Source of the DNA: Tanypteryx hageni
Taxonomy: Eukaryota > Arthropoda > Insecta > Odonata > Petaluridae
Direction: 5' to 3'
DNA length: 64,000 bases
Assembly: GCA_028673005.1 (NCBI GenBank)
Contig: CM054116.1
Span: forward strand, 145,573,173 to 145,637,172
Numbering within the stretch: the first letter of the stretch is position 1; the number at the start of each line of letters is the position of its first letter. The position numbers were made by a program, and so were the translations under genes. Shown in pieces: positions 44,669 through 56,169 of this stretch. The notes below the pieces were generated by a model. The model was not told where the DNA came from. It did not search any database and saw only the letters and a program-made list of their open reading frames with translations.

Positions 44669-45847
44669 TTATTTTCTCTTTCTTTTGTAATTATCAGATG
44701 TCTCTCTGGTCAGTGTCCAGCAATAATGTGCTAGCATACTAGGGTTCCACCTACTTTGATAACATTTTTCCATGGTAGCAATTTTTTCCCCAGGCATAAA
44801 ATTGCTGCGAGGAGGCCAAATTTTAGTTATGTTACATTCACATAAGATGCAGAAGTATTTTGTATATCCAAGTTGTAGACCTAAGAGAATCCTGATAACT
44901 TTGAAATCTCCACAAATATGCCACTTGTATTTGTCATATTGGACTTTATTTAGAAGAAGCTCCATATTCTTGTAAGATTCTCTCATGTGAACTGTATGAC
45001 CGATTGGTATAGATGGATATCTGTTTCCAATGTGTGACAACAGAGCTTTTCGGCTTAACTTCAAAGAGTCTATAAGTAGTCTCCATTCTTCTGGTTTATG
45101 GCATTTTCCCATGGCCTCCAGCAATCCATAAACATCATTGCAATAACACAATGAATCGTCCATCAAAAAATATGAGCAAAATTCTTTATGTCGGGTACGA
45201 AATACAGATGTAGTTGTATTTTTTTCCAGCAAATTTCATCCGTGCAGTCTAGATCCTAAAATTTCTGCCTGTGTCTTTGATAGATTCAGATCATGAACAA
45301 GATTGTTTTGTTCACTTTGGTTGATGAGGTGAGGCTTTGAATCCAGTAACTCGTATTCTGAATCAGAGCTTGTCAGAAATGTTTCCATTGGCTCATCTTC
45401 TTTCTCCTCCTCCAATGACCAAGTTTTAGGATGAATAGGGACTGGAAGTTCATCACTATGACTAAATGGCCTCATAGCAGACGGAACACTTGGGTAGACT
45501 ATTTTTTTCTGTCTTTACCTTTTTGTCCCTCTACTTTAGTCATGCAAAAGTAGTAGTCATTGACATGATTGGTTGGCTCTCTCCACACCATCGGAACAGC
45601 GAATGGCATTGAAACTTTGTATTTATTCTTCAACCAACCTCTGAGATGTGATGCACAATTACACACACACACAATTACCACAACATATATGAGGAGCCCA
45701 CTTTTTGTCCTGATCTAACTTACAACCAAAATAAAGGCCATATGCCTTTTTTATTAGAGGCATTATAGACTGCCTGTGGGATTTAATTGTGTAATCACCA
45801 TACATGTAGCAAAAAGTATCTGATAAATTAATGCACTGACATGGCAT
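44669..45847 (-). pseudogene. Decayed gene Z of a widespread unnamed family
   Basis: Reverse-strand fragments in successive frames: MPCQCINLSDTFCYMYG, KKAYGLYFGCKLDQDKKWAP, MPFAVPMVWREPTNHVNDYY, VPIHPKTWS, a Ser/Glu-rich stretch, LVHDLNLSKTQAEILGSRL, YFLMDDSLCYCNDVYGLLEA, EEWRLLIDSLKLSRKALLSH, NKVQYDKYKWHICGDFKVIR and LLGLQLGYTKYFCILCECNI. I recognise these blocks as a family seen as many unnamed copies in arthropod and other animal genomes, with N-terminal Cys clusters (CxC, FCYxxG, HICC) and the later GDFK/CILC motifs. The copy number suggests a mobile element, but I know no assigned superfamily. The C-terminal part is missing and at least three frameshifts are needed. Confidence 0.6.
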
Positions 45848-45864
45848 TTTTCAACACTAGTTAA

Positions 45865-46193
45865 TTGTTAATGAAACCACTAAATATAAATAAATATAAC
45901 ACAAAATCAAAGATTCGTTTAGAAGAGATGACGTGGCTTTTCACAAAACAACAGTTTACTGCTCAACAGCCACGTTGTGTAGATGCTTTGCTTTCGACTT
46001 CTAAAAGCAAATGGTATCCAACCAACTGTTTCCAACTATCCAGAGGGTATGCCTTGTCTAACATTAAATTGGCAACATCACATTACTGGGCTACCTTACA
46101 TAAAAATGTTGTGATTAGTCATCATCTACATTTTTTGCTCTTATAAGGAAATTTACAAATACAAATAAACTTTGTTATGGAATATCTCGCGAT
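45865..46193. other. Unassigned spacer
   Basis: AT-rich sequence between the decayed gene Z and hAT A. A 93-codon forward frame here has no recognisable motif and is probably chance. Confidence 0.4.
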
Positions 46194-46201
46194 CTGAGGG
46201 T

Positions 46202-48990
46202 CAGTGGCGGCTCGTGTATAGGCACTGTGGAACTGCAGCATCCCCTATTTCCACTTGATATTATCGATAACATTTAATATAATGAGTCCTTTTTTCTTTA
46301 ATTCTTTCTTTATTTTTGTAGTACAATATATATTCCTTAAGCTTAATGTCAGTACTTCAGTATCCATCCCCCAGTTTATGAAAAAGATACTAAAATCTTT
46401 GTATGGAACTGTGCGCTTCACAGTCCCAGCGACGTGGTTTGACTGTTGTGCGCATGCACACATAGGAGGGGGGGTGGGGAGGAAGGCAGGACTGCCAGGT
46501 AGAGAGAGCACTGTTGCTCTCGCAGTGCCGGCTCTGGCGTGATGGTGGAAGGAAGTTTTTTTTTACTCAGCGTGTGTTGTGCTTAAAAACCGTGTACCAT
46601 ATTCTTGAATGTGATAAAGTGTAGAAGAGTGTAGAATTAGATTATTATTCTGCTTCCAGCTATTCTATTTGATTCATTTATTTTTGGTTCTTTTATTTAA
46701 CAGAAAACTTGAACCATGGCCTTGCATCCCCAAGAAATAAGTTCTGTGACTGTAAGTGAACTTCAACAGCTTAAGTTTTCACAGCTATCTCTCCATGAGA
46801 AAGTTACAGTTAAGAAAAGAGGTCGTTCAACACCTGATATTCTAATATCTCAGCCAGGCAAAAGCAACAACAAGAAATATATTCGTAGCTTTAATTCTGA
46901 ATGGTACCAACGGAAAAGTTGGCTTTGCGGCTGTGAAGTAAAAAATGCAGTTTTGCTTCCCATGTTTGCTGTTTGGAGGTGATGTACCGTGGACAAAAGA
47001 TGGTTTTAGAAATATAAACAAAATGAAAGAAAAAACTGAAAAGCATGAGAAGTCAAAGAAGCACGTTGATAATGTTGTTTCACTGTCACTTTTAGGAACC
47101 GTAAGTATTAAGGAGAAACTTAGTGAGGCATACAGACTTTCAATCAATGAGCATAATATAAAAGTTAAAAAGAACCGTGAAATTTTGTCCAAAATAATAG
47201 ACTGCATTTACTTTTGTGGAAACTTTGAAACTCCCTTACGTGGACATGATGAAAAAGACGATTCAGTAAATCCAGGGGTATTTAGAGGATTAGTAAATTT
47301 TGCATCTAAATTAGATTCAGATTTGAAGAATCACTTAGAAACCAGTGCAGTCTTCAAAGGTGTTTCTAAGACTATTCAGAATGAGATACTTGACTGCCTG
47401 CTACAAATATACCATGAGGAGATAAGGACGGAAATTAGAAAAGCTTCCTTTGTAGCTGTCATGGCTGATGACACAACAGATGTTTCGGAACACACTCAAA
47501 TGGTCCTTGTTCTACGGTACGTATTGAATGAAGAAATATTTGAGCGTTTTTGGGGATTCTTTATTCCAGAAAATCAAACTGCAGATGGCATATCAAAACG
47601 TATTTTAGAACAATTGGACATAATCCTTCAAGGTAATGGACAAAAACTGATAGCTCAGACATTTGATGGTGCAAATGTCATGAAAGGCAAAAAAGCAGGA
47701 GTTCATGCAAAAATAAAAGCAGTTTATAGTAATGCACATTTCATTCACTGTTATGCACATCAACTTAATTTAATAATGAGAAATGCAGCAAGTATTACAC
47801 GAAACGCAAGAATATTTTTCTCTAACATTCTGACTATTCCAACATTCTTCTCAAGATCACCACAACGTGTGTCCATTCTCAAGAAACATATGGACGTCAG
47901 CATTCCACGTCCATCCTCTACAAGGTGGAATTTCAACATACGGACCATAAACAGAGTTCATGAAAATTTGCAACCTTTAAAAAACTGCCTTACTGAAATT
48001 CAGTCAACATCAAATGCAGATCAAACCATTGCAGAAGCAACAGGAATTTTAAAATACCTGAATGATGATAATTTCAAGTTTTGGTTAGAGCTTTTTCATC
48101 AGATTATGCCTCATGTTGAAATAATTTACAACCAAATGCAATCTCGAGAAATTAGTGTGTTTAAAGTTAATGAATATATAACAAATTTCAAAATTGCTAT
48201 TTTAGAATTGAGAAACTCAAAGTACTGTGAGAATCCTTCAAAGACACTCATGGCAGAAGCTAAGGAAGTGTGTGACTATATATGTGTTGATATAATGGAC
48301 AGATATTCTTCCACTAAACACTTAGTAGCTGCTAAATTGTTCAACAAGAAATGCTTCACTAGATTTAAGAATGAACATCCCACAAAAGAGATAGTACTGA
48401 CCACTGAAGCTTATCCCATGATTGACTAAGAAAAGCTTGAAACTGAACTAAAAGTATTCTATTGTAGGACTGATATTCATGAATATTGCAAATTAATTGA
48501 GCTGCTGAAATTTATCTTGGAAAATACTCTAGATGATGTTTTTAGTGAAATTACAAAACTGATAAAAATCCTCTTGACAATTCCCATGACTACATCAGAG
48601 GCAGAGCGCTGCTTTTCAACATTGAAAAGAACAAAAACTTTTTTAAGAAGCACTATGAATTCGGAAAGACTAAATGCGCTTGCAGTACTTTCAATGGAGA
48701 AAATTTTCCTCAATTGTCATCCAGAGATCAAGGAGAAAATTATTGAACTTTTTGCGCAAATTAAAACAAGAAGAATGGATTTCATTTTTAAATGAATAGA
48801 TCAAGCTTGAACTGTAACAATTTAAGTTAAAGTAAGTAAAAAATGTTTGGTTTTTTTTGTTAAGATTTTATCAAGTTCCTGAATAAATTTTCTTTTTATA
48901 CATGTTTTTTCCTTTTACACAATTTTAAAACAAAGGCTAAAAATTTTCTGGAGCAGCACCCCCACTAATTTTAGCTACGAGCCGCCACTG
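46202..48990 (+). mobile_element. hAT A, complete ends, reference copy of the family
   Basis: Perfect 14-base inverted ends CAGTGGCGGCTCGT (46202-46215) and ACGAGCCGCCACTG (48977-48990), flanked by the 8-base duplication CTGAGGGT at 46194-46201 and 48991-48998. Length 2789. It carries one forward-strand transposase gene. The copy at 11162-15323 belongs to the same family. Perfect duplications and only one stop and one frameshift suggest a young insertion. Confidence 0.96.
46716..48795 (+). pseudogene. hAT A transposase (TTF finger, DUF4371, dimerisation domain), one stop and one frameshift
   Basis: Starts with MALHPQEISSVTVSELQQL. RSFNSEWYQRKSWLCGCEVK is followed by a frameshift in the A/T runs near 46935, and the frame continues with QFCFPCLLFGGDVPWTKDGF, EKTEKHEKSKKHV (TTF-type finger, C..C..H..H). 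DUF4371/RNase H-like core: VAVMADDTTDVSEHTQMVL (first catalytic Asp), AQTFDGANVMKGKKAGVHA (second) and FIHCYAHQLNLIM (the C..H motif). TAA at 48427 interrupts an otherwise open frame of 617 codons from 46945. The end has TTSEAERCFSTLKRTKTFLR and MNSERLNALAVLSM, the hAT dimerisation domain with the final catalytic Glu. Two point changes separate it from an intact frame. Confidence 0.92.
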
Positions 48991-48999
48991 CTGAGGGTG

Positions 49000-49745
49000 C
49001 TATATAAACACAAAGTACATATTCAGAATCAGCGTTAAAAATGCATATAAGCCACACTATTTTTTTCAAAAATAATTTTCCTTGTTGGTCAGTGTATAAT
49101 TTGCCACAGGCCCTTCTGCTGCCAGTTATGCCACTGGGAGAAGATTACCAACTGCTACAGGCTCCTTTATAATGAGAAGAAGAAATTGCAGACATCTCTG
49201 GATTATTTCTTCAGCACTAAAAAGGATGTCTGATATTCCTTAAAAGGAGTTCCCCTATACTGGTGAAATATATTCTTAATTTCTTATGTTTCGGTAAGAG
49301 TTAGCGCTGTACATTTTAATATGTTTATATAATGCATGTCTCTATATGCTTTTAATTGTTTCTATGATTGGAGTACTAAAATATAACTCATTTTAGGAAT
49401 TCGTTAAGGGTTGGTTGGAAGCTTAAATTAAATCTATTTACATTAATGCTTATGAGAAAAATTTCCTCACTTAGTGCGATTTCATTTAGTGTTCTATATT
49501 TTAGGAACCAATTGAGATGTCTGTATTTTCTAATTATTTGATATTTCTACAAAGTTACAATCAAATAATACTTCCATAATTTCAACTTTTGGAAGGTGGA
49601 TTTGTAGTATACCATTTATGACTGCCTTTTTTTAATGCCATTCAAAATATTCTCTGGATACAGCGATGAATATGGTATATGGCGGTGTCTAAGTCAACCA
49701 TGATTTTTTTGACTAAAAAATTAATTTTTTACATATGTTCACTAT
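49000..49745. other. Non-coding AT-rich spacer
   Basis: No gene. The complement of CAGTTATGCCACTG near 49124-49137 looks like one hAT end, without partner. Confidence 0.4.
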
Positions 49746-49924
49746 TTAACCCTTAGTTAGTCGCATGAAAAAAGTTCCATAATTAGTCACATGAGATCAA
49801 TATGACCCCAAAATGATGTGCAAATTTTAGGAAGAAAATATTGTTTTATCTTTATCATACTGGAAATAAAATCACTTTTAGACTATAATCCAATTATTTA
49901 TTAATAATTTTTCATGAAATATTG

Positions 49925-50985
49925 ATTAAAATAACATTCATAACATGAAAAATTTTCCTTTTTAATCACTTCCCCTGTCCCCACAATCAGAATTTTGTTA
50001 ACATATGCTCTTTGCAAATAGAAGCCCCACAATTGGCAATTATAAATGGCACTTTATTGTCCTTAGTCCTAGGGCAAAATTTGCATCTTCCTCTGGAAGG
50101 TCCTGCTACAAAAGATGGGCTTTCTTCCGCAAGTCCCTCCTGTTGAGTGTGAATGTGCTTTTGGAGATATCTTGGTAAAAACTGACTCTGTTGCTCTTCA
50201 CTAATTCTGTAGATAGTACTTTTAAGAAGTTTCGTCTCGTCATTTCATTTTTAACATTTTGTTTATACAGTATGAAAGCATAGATGGCTGCAACATATAA
50301 AAAATAAAACAGCTAACGGCCACCTTTTCTTTCTTCTGCCAACATTATAAGTGGCACAAAACTGATCGCATGTATCGACTCCTCCTTTTGTTGCATTGTA
50401 CATTGTTATTATTTCGGATTTTTGGAGATCTTGGGTGCTGTCGTCAATTTAATCATTGTGAAGCATGGTTGATATAAGTATCACGTATGTTTTTCACTGG
50501 AACATAGTAGACTATTGTGATATCTTCAGTGAAAATGAAAATGTAGCTTCTAACACTCCTGTCTCTTTTTGGAAGATACTTGGTTGGAATTTATTTTTTT
50601 ATTTTTATGCAGAGTGCCAACAAGCATCAAATTGAACTCCAACAGAAGTGACTTAGCTAAAGGGACACTTGTGTAACAATTATCAGTGGTAACGCTTCTA
50701 TTCATTCCTTTTATTGGCATAACTAAATGTTTCACCATCTGAACAGGCTTATTACTGGTTGTGTATGGTCCTTCTGGTTGAACACATGCATATATTTCAA
50801 ATTTCTGTAAATAAAATGTTTTCGTGTCCACTAATGCAAAAACCTTTATTCCATACCTTTTTGGTTTATTTCGGAATATACTGGCGAAAACGGCACCGGC
50901 CTTTGAAAGGAATCAGTTGCTCATCAATCGTTACATATTCTGTTGGGATGTATGCAAAGCATGCAATTTTATTATTTATGGAACG
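49925..50985 (-). pseudogene. piggyBac transposase, C-terminal half
   Basis: Reverse strand: MDTKTFYLQKFEIYACVQPE, GPYTTSNKPVQMV, RSVTTDNCYTSVPLAKSLLL and LVGTLHKNKK, covering the catalytic aspartate of TDNCYTS. Then, in shifted frames, SEIITMYNATKGGVDTCDQF, GRRKKRWPLAVLFYMLQPSM and the Cys-rich end IIANCGASICKEH. Stops and frame breaks follow position 50550. The residues before the first catalytic Asp are missing, replaced by mariner sequence. Confidence 0.82.
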
Positions 50986-52125
50986 TCAGTAAGGTGGCCT
51001 CCTTCAGTTGCAGTGCACTGTCTTAGATGATCCACAAAATTATCAATAACTCGACGCAACAGATTTTGGTATTGATTGATGACAGCAATTTCAGCTTGAA
51101 TTGCACATTTCAGCTCCTGTGTTGTGTGTGGACGATTCCTGTATACACGTTCTTTCAGATATCCCCATAAGAAGAAGTCTGAGACTGTGAGGTCAGGGGA
51201 ACGTGCTGGCCAGGGGATGTCTCTAAAACGTGAAATAACCTGATGGAAGAGATTGTGGGCCACGTCCATACTGCATCCAGCAGTGTGTGCTTTGGTTCCA
51301 TCTTGTTGTAAGTAGAGGTTGTTGGCGTTAACACCAAGTGCTTCCAACTGCAGAAGCAAAAAGTGTTGCAGCATGGCTACGTACTGCTCAGCAGTAACTG
51401 TAATGGGTTCCCCATTATCATTTTCAAAGAAAAACGGTCCCACAATCCCAAAAGTGCACACCCCACACCATACTGTCACTTTAGGAGAATGCAGTGGTTG
51501 TTCATGCAATTCTCTAGGATTCACTGGTGCCCAATAGCGCATATTTTGTTTATTCACAAAACCCGTTACATGAAAATGCGCTTCGTTGCTCATTAAAACA
51601 AGGTTCAAAATATCGGGGTCTTCATTGATGATTCTGAGCATTGTGTTACAAAATTCCACTCGAGACACCTTATCACGAGGAAAAAGCTTCTGGGCTATCT
51701 GTAACTTGTAGGGGTGAAACTTGATATCCTGCACGATTTGTCCTCAACTCCTCCTGGATATGCCTAGGATGCGTGATTGTTGCCGAGCAGAGCAACATGG
51801 ACTAGGCTCAAAAGATTTCCTTACTCTCCGAACAATTTTTTCAGTACCCACAATTCTTGGAGCACCATGAGTTGTCTGTTACACTGTCAGTATCTTCAAA
51901 CTTATGTACCCAGGCCAAAATCACATTGCGTGATGGAATTGGGCCATGCCTAGGAACATTAAACTGCCGCTGCAAATGATGCTGTCTGAATGATGAATTT
52001 AGTTTCATAATAAAAACGAACACCAACAATTCTGTGCACAACATTCTACATTGTGAATGAAAAAAAATTAAAATGGCATCAAATCCTCTCTTGCTTGGCG
52101 TGTGGCCACACCTCCTAACCCCCAC
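50976..52125 (-). pseudogene. mariner-type transposase 1, N-terminus shifted
   Basis: N-terminal helix-turn-helix part (52125-51841): RQHHLQRQFNVPRHGPIPSR, NVILAWVHKFEDTDSV. Stops and frameshifts cover 51840-51735. An open frame of 252 codons then follows: RVEFCNTMLRIINEDPDIL, MSNEAHFHVTGFVNKQNMRY (first catalytic position reads NEAHFH where DEAHFH is usual), VTVWCGVCTFGIVGPFFFE, NNLYLQQDGTKAHTA (second Asp), WPARSPDLTVSDFFLWGYLK (third Asp) and VYRNRPHTTQEL. The Asp-to-Asn change plus broken N-terminus mean no activity. Confidence 0.85.
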
Positions 52126-52190
52126 CCCTCGGACAAGAGAGCATTCTGAAATGTGTCAGTTGACTCTGCTCCACCCTGTATTATCGATTT
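50976..52190 (-). mobile_element. Tc1/mariner-superfamily element 1, inside the piggyBac
   Basis: Reverse-strand element with the transposase type that carries a DUF4817-like start. Its 5' end lies near CTCCACCCTGTA at 52170-52185. The 3' end seems cut, since the gene's last codons run directly into piggyBac sequence at about 50985. No complete pair of inverted ends was found. Confidence 0.7.
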
Positions 52191-52544
52191 TACCATCCAG
52201 TACTAAAGAATTTGAGAAAAATACTCAACACAAATGATAAGTGACAGTTTGGACTGTTGTAGAAAAGAAAAAACAATAACAAAAATCGGAGATACATAAC
52301 TTACAAAAACTCCCTGATATACCTAGTTTTATGCAATGCATGTACACTCTTTCTATCTATCCAGTCGATCCCATGTGAAAAAAAATTGAGAAAATTGGGT
52401 GGCTATCAAGATTCAGGGGAAAGCCCTGCGGTAGCTGGGCATAAAATTTATTATCATAATTCCGCTTTTCACTATATATCTATTTTTTAAATATATTGTT
52501 TATGTCATATTGCTCGTGATATCAAGTGACTAATTGGGGGTTAA

Positions 52545-52930
52545 GTCATCCCTTTTTTCACTCAATAAATCTTATAATCAGTCAAGTAGTCATGACAAAA
52601 TAATAAATGTTAACCTTCCGATTAATTTTGTATTGGAAGATGTCGAATCGTCTGTTTGATGTTTACCTCTATAGATCATATATTGTTATTTTTTGAAAAA
52701 TTATTTCATATATTAAAATGAAAATTTATACTTCTTAGTTATTTGCGGTTTTAAATTATCATATTACAAATCTTCTAAATTACATCTGCTAAATAAATGG
52801 TAAACAGTTGAACAGCTGATTCAAAATGGCGATATCTACATTGAAAAATACGATGGAGTTTATGGTTCACATTTTATACCCAGTTTTGAAGGCAACACCA
52901 AGATTTTACAGGATTTTTTAAGCTTCTAAG
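52545..52930. other. Spacer between two transposons
   Basis: AT-rich, non-coding. No repeats recognised. Confidence 0.45.
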
Positions 52931-54612
52931 GGGCCATCCTTAAATGAAGTCACGCTTAAGGGTGAGGGGGGGGGGGTCTTGGAATATGTGACATTTTGTG
53001 ACAAGGGGGGGGAGTATATCTAAAACAATGTGATGTCACAAATAAGTAAAGATTTTTGCCAAGATCTTGTGCTTTATTTCCTTGAAGTGACATTCACTAA
53101 CTTTTATTTATTCTCTGTTTTACTTGCCTTTCCTGCCACTGGCCCTGTGGTGGAAACTTGTAAATAACAGTTGAAAAATATAATGCAAAACTAAACCTCA
53201 CAGAAATACTCCAATAACTATTATATTAAGCTGTATACTTAATTATCAGCTTAAGTTGTTATTGTGTTGGTGTTCTAGTCCTCCTCTATGTTCTAGTCTC
53301 CTTGACTCTTATTGTATCATATTCATTTACAGTAAAGTGGCTAAAACCAAGCCATGTGAATGTTAGTTACTATTTTTAATTGCCTACCGTAAAAAGTCTT
53401 GGTAAGTTTTAGTCATGAAATGAAGTCATTCTTAATTATAATAGAACTAAAATAATAATCATTTGTTAATTTTTCAAAGAGAATGTTTTGTAAACATTAT
53501 TTATACAATAATTTTTCTAAAATAATGCTTTAGTTATTTTTCGTTTTTGGACAAGAAAAAAAATATTTTAGAGAACTCGCTATTAAAATATTGGCAAGTC
53601 ATCAGTATATACATATTAGTTTATAATTTAAAATTAAATATTTATTTTTGTATTTCAGAATGTAATTAAAAAACTGGTTTTATTCAAATACTAGAATATT
53701 TTTAACACGAAAATCAGGTATATATACTTGCATGTACTAAATGATAACTGAATTTTTTTGAGTTAAATACTTATTAAAATATGTGAATGGATCTAGAATT
53801 TAAATCGTACTTTTCATTGGAATTAAAATGAAAATAATAAGAGCTTCTTCTTTTTAAGGCTTTTAAATATTATGGACTTGATTTGTACAATATCTATATT
53901 TATGTAAATATAAAATAATTATCCTCTTATTTACAGAATGGATAAAGGTGAACTATTTCAATCATTATTTAAGTCATACTTAAAGGCAAAACCATCAAAG
54001 AAACCAAAGGATGTGCAGCAAGAAACTAAAAGTTTGGAATCACATTAAAAAAATGCAGAATTTACCATCAATAGTGACCTCCATCATTAAAGAAAATGAA
54101 GCTTTAGCAGTGAAAAATAAAGGAACTTTATTATGCTTTTTGGAAAAACAATCAAGAGTATCAAATATCACTACTTTGGAGAAAAAAGTTCAAAGTGTAG
54201 TTCCTGAGAAATCAACTAGTATTCCTAAAGAACAATCTTCTACATCTTGCATTGTAGATATTGTTAATAAACCAAAAACAAAAGTACAAGATGAACTAAG
54301 AAAAAAATAGATATAATAAACAGTGATTTAGTAGGACTTTATAAAAGAAAGAGTTGTAGACAACTTACTAATGAACAACTCGAAAAACTCAAAGAAAACG
54401 AGAAAAAGAAAAGAGAACTCGAAAGAGAGCTTAAAATAAAAATATCTGACCAACAACGAAAGAAAAAATCAAGAGATGAAAGAAAAAGAAAACTAGAAGA
54501 AATTTGTGAAAAGAATCCAAAAACTAAAGAAGTTTTAAAGAAGAGAGAAACAGTAGGTAGACCAAGAGTTGAACTGGATCAGCCAGAGTTGTTAAAAGCT
54601 TTTATTAATATA

Positions 54613-55945
54613 CAGGGTGATTCAAAAGTCCCCGAACTATACATTTTAAAAAATTGTTTGCTGTAAACAAGAGGAGACCATCGAGTGTTGTTGGTTTTAG
54701 TATGTACGGGTGACCTTGGCGAACGTGCTGCAGTGGCGACATCACCACCTGCCAGTGCAAATGCCTGGGAGTCGGCTGGAAGTGTTAGTCAGTCTGCCAT
54801 GAGTCTCAGCCAAGAACAGAGGGTCGCGGTGCTGGAAGCTTATTTTGTGGAAAAATCTTATCAACGTTGCGTCCACTTGTTTCAAGAGAAGTTCCCTGAT
54901 GCTCCTATTCCAGGGAAAACAGCAGTGTATGATCTTGTGCACCATTTTCGCGACACTGGTACTGTTAATGATAGGCCTAGAAGCGGCCGACCGTCCGTGT
55001 TAACGCCCGCATTTACCGAGCATGTTCAACAGGCCCTGCAGCGCTCTCCCGGCAAGTCACAGCAGGTTGGAGCGTCTTATTCAGCCTGCCAAAGGGTTAC
55101 TAAACGTCTGATGCTACGGCCATACCGAGTTCAAGTAGTGCAAGAGCTTCGCCCACTGGATCCAGAAAAGCGTGTCGCCTATTGCGAATGGTTTAGGAGA
55201 TTCACTCGCAAAAATGTGATTAACCAGCTTAACATGACTTTCTTCAGCGATGAGGCTTGGTTTCATTTAAATGGGTATGTCAATAGCCAGAACACTCGCA
55301 TCTGGGCTGTGGTTAATCCTCACGCACTGCATGAGGTCCCACTTCACCAGCTGAAAGTTGGAGTGTGGTGTGCCATGTCTAGGCGGCGAATTGTGGGACC
55401 AATTTTTTTCGATACAACTGTTAATTCAGCTGTGTACTTAGACATCATCCATCAATTTGTAGCCATGCTGGAAGCTGATAAGCGTTATTGTTGGTTCCAA
55501 CAAGACGGCGCAACGTGCCACACGTCCAACAAAACAATCGAGAAGCTCCGTGAGTTCTTTGATGATCAATTAATCTCGAAAAATCTTTGGCCACCTCGCT
55601 CACCGGACTTGACTCCTCCAGATTTCTTTTTGTGGGGCTATCTGAAGGAGACGGTGTATCGCAACAACCCTAGAACGCTGCAGGACATGCGGAACAACAT
55701 CAACAAAGCCGTGAGGGACATCCTAGTCAATGTACTGAAAAGAGTTTCCACCAACATGTGTCGTCGGGTGAATGTGTCTTTCACAAAATGGTGGACATTT
55801 CCAGCATCTGTTGTAAACTTTAGTAATGGTTTCAATGTAAAACTTATTTTACATGTACAAAATCTATTGAATTTAAATAAATCTTTTAAATCAGAGTTCG
55901 GGGACTTTTGAATGTTCAGAGTTCGGGGACTTTTGAATCACCCTG
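54613..55945 (+). mobile_element. Tc1/mariner-superfamily element 2, intact ends, TA duplication
   Basis: Inverted ends CAGGGTGATTCAAAAGTCCC (54613 on) and the complement at 55920-55945, flanked by TA at 54611-54612 and 55946-55947. Removing it with one TA restores the reading frame of transposon Y (FINI / AIHGS). Length 1333. The right end carries a tandem duplication of 25 bases (AGTTCGGGGACTTTTGAAT at 55894 and 55919). Confidence 0.95.
54799..55911 (+). CDS. mariner-type transposase 2, open frame
   Basis: The frame is open for 370 codons from ATG 54799 (MSLSQEQRVAVLEAYF, the normal start of this type; the frame extends upstream without a better start). N-terminal helix-turn-helix: HLFQEKFPDAPIPGKTAVYD, GTVNDRPRSGRPS. 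Catalytic part: MTFFSDEAWFHLNGYVNSQN (first Asp), VGVWCAMSRRRIVGPIFF, CWFQQDGATCHTSN (second), WPPRSPDLTPPDFFLWGYLK (third) and VYRNNPRTLQDM. All three acidic positions are intact. The stretch between QALQRSPGKS and SYSACQRV looks shorter than in relatives, so the DNA-binding part may be impaired. The frame ends in the duplicated right terminus. Confidence 0.9.
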   Translation: MSLSQEQRVAVLEAYFVEKSYQRCVHLFQEKFPDAPIPGKTAVYDLVHHFRDTGTVNDRPRSGRPSVLTPAFTEHVQQALQRSPGKSQQVGASYSACQRVTKRLMLRPYRVQVVQELRPLDPEKRVAYCEWFRRFTRKNVINQLNMTFFSDEAWFHLNGYVNSQNTRIWAVVNPHALHEVPLHQLKVGVWCAMSRRRIVGPIFFDTTVNSAVYLDIIHQFVAMLEADKRYCWFQQDGATCHTSNKTIEKLREFFDDQLISKNLWPPRSPDLTPPDFFLWGYLKETVYRNNPRTLQDMRNNINKAVRDILVNVLKRVSTNMCRRVNVSFTKWWTFPASVVNFSNGFNVKLILHVQNLLNLNKSFKSEFGDF

Positions 55946-56169
55946 TAGCCATCCATGGTTCTGCATCACATGAACGATGAAATGAAGATTCTTTGAGAGT
56001 TATCAAAACTTTGGATGAGCTTACTGAAGAATTAAATAAGATCGGCTTTAATATAAGTCGAAATGGTGTTTATGTTCGCTTACTTCCTAAATGCAGTTCA
56101 TCTTTAGAAGGGAAACGGCATGTTATCACTGTCCCAGTCAAGCTCATGAAGCTCAAAATGATGCACACT

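Larger units (their letters stand above)
49746..52544 (-). mobile_element. piggyBac element bounded by TTAA, split by a mariner
   Basis: TTAA at 49746-49749 is followed by CCCTTAGTTAGTCGC; at the other side GACTAATTGGGGG is followed by TTAA at 52541-52544. The two ends are imperfect inverted repeats, as in piggyBac, whose target is TTAA. The transposase is on the reverse strand. A mariner-type element occupies about 50985-52190, so the N-terminal part of the piggyBac gene is displaced or lost. Confidence 0.8.

Noticed and set aside
45865..46146. 93-codon forward frame between decayed gene Z and hAT A
   Set aside because: No motif, and composition is like non-coding AT-rich DNA.
46255..46542. 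Frames on both strands in the hAT A 5' region, also seen at 15062-15280
   Set aside because: The similarity between the two loci comes from both being hAT 5' untranslated sequence, not from a gene.
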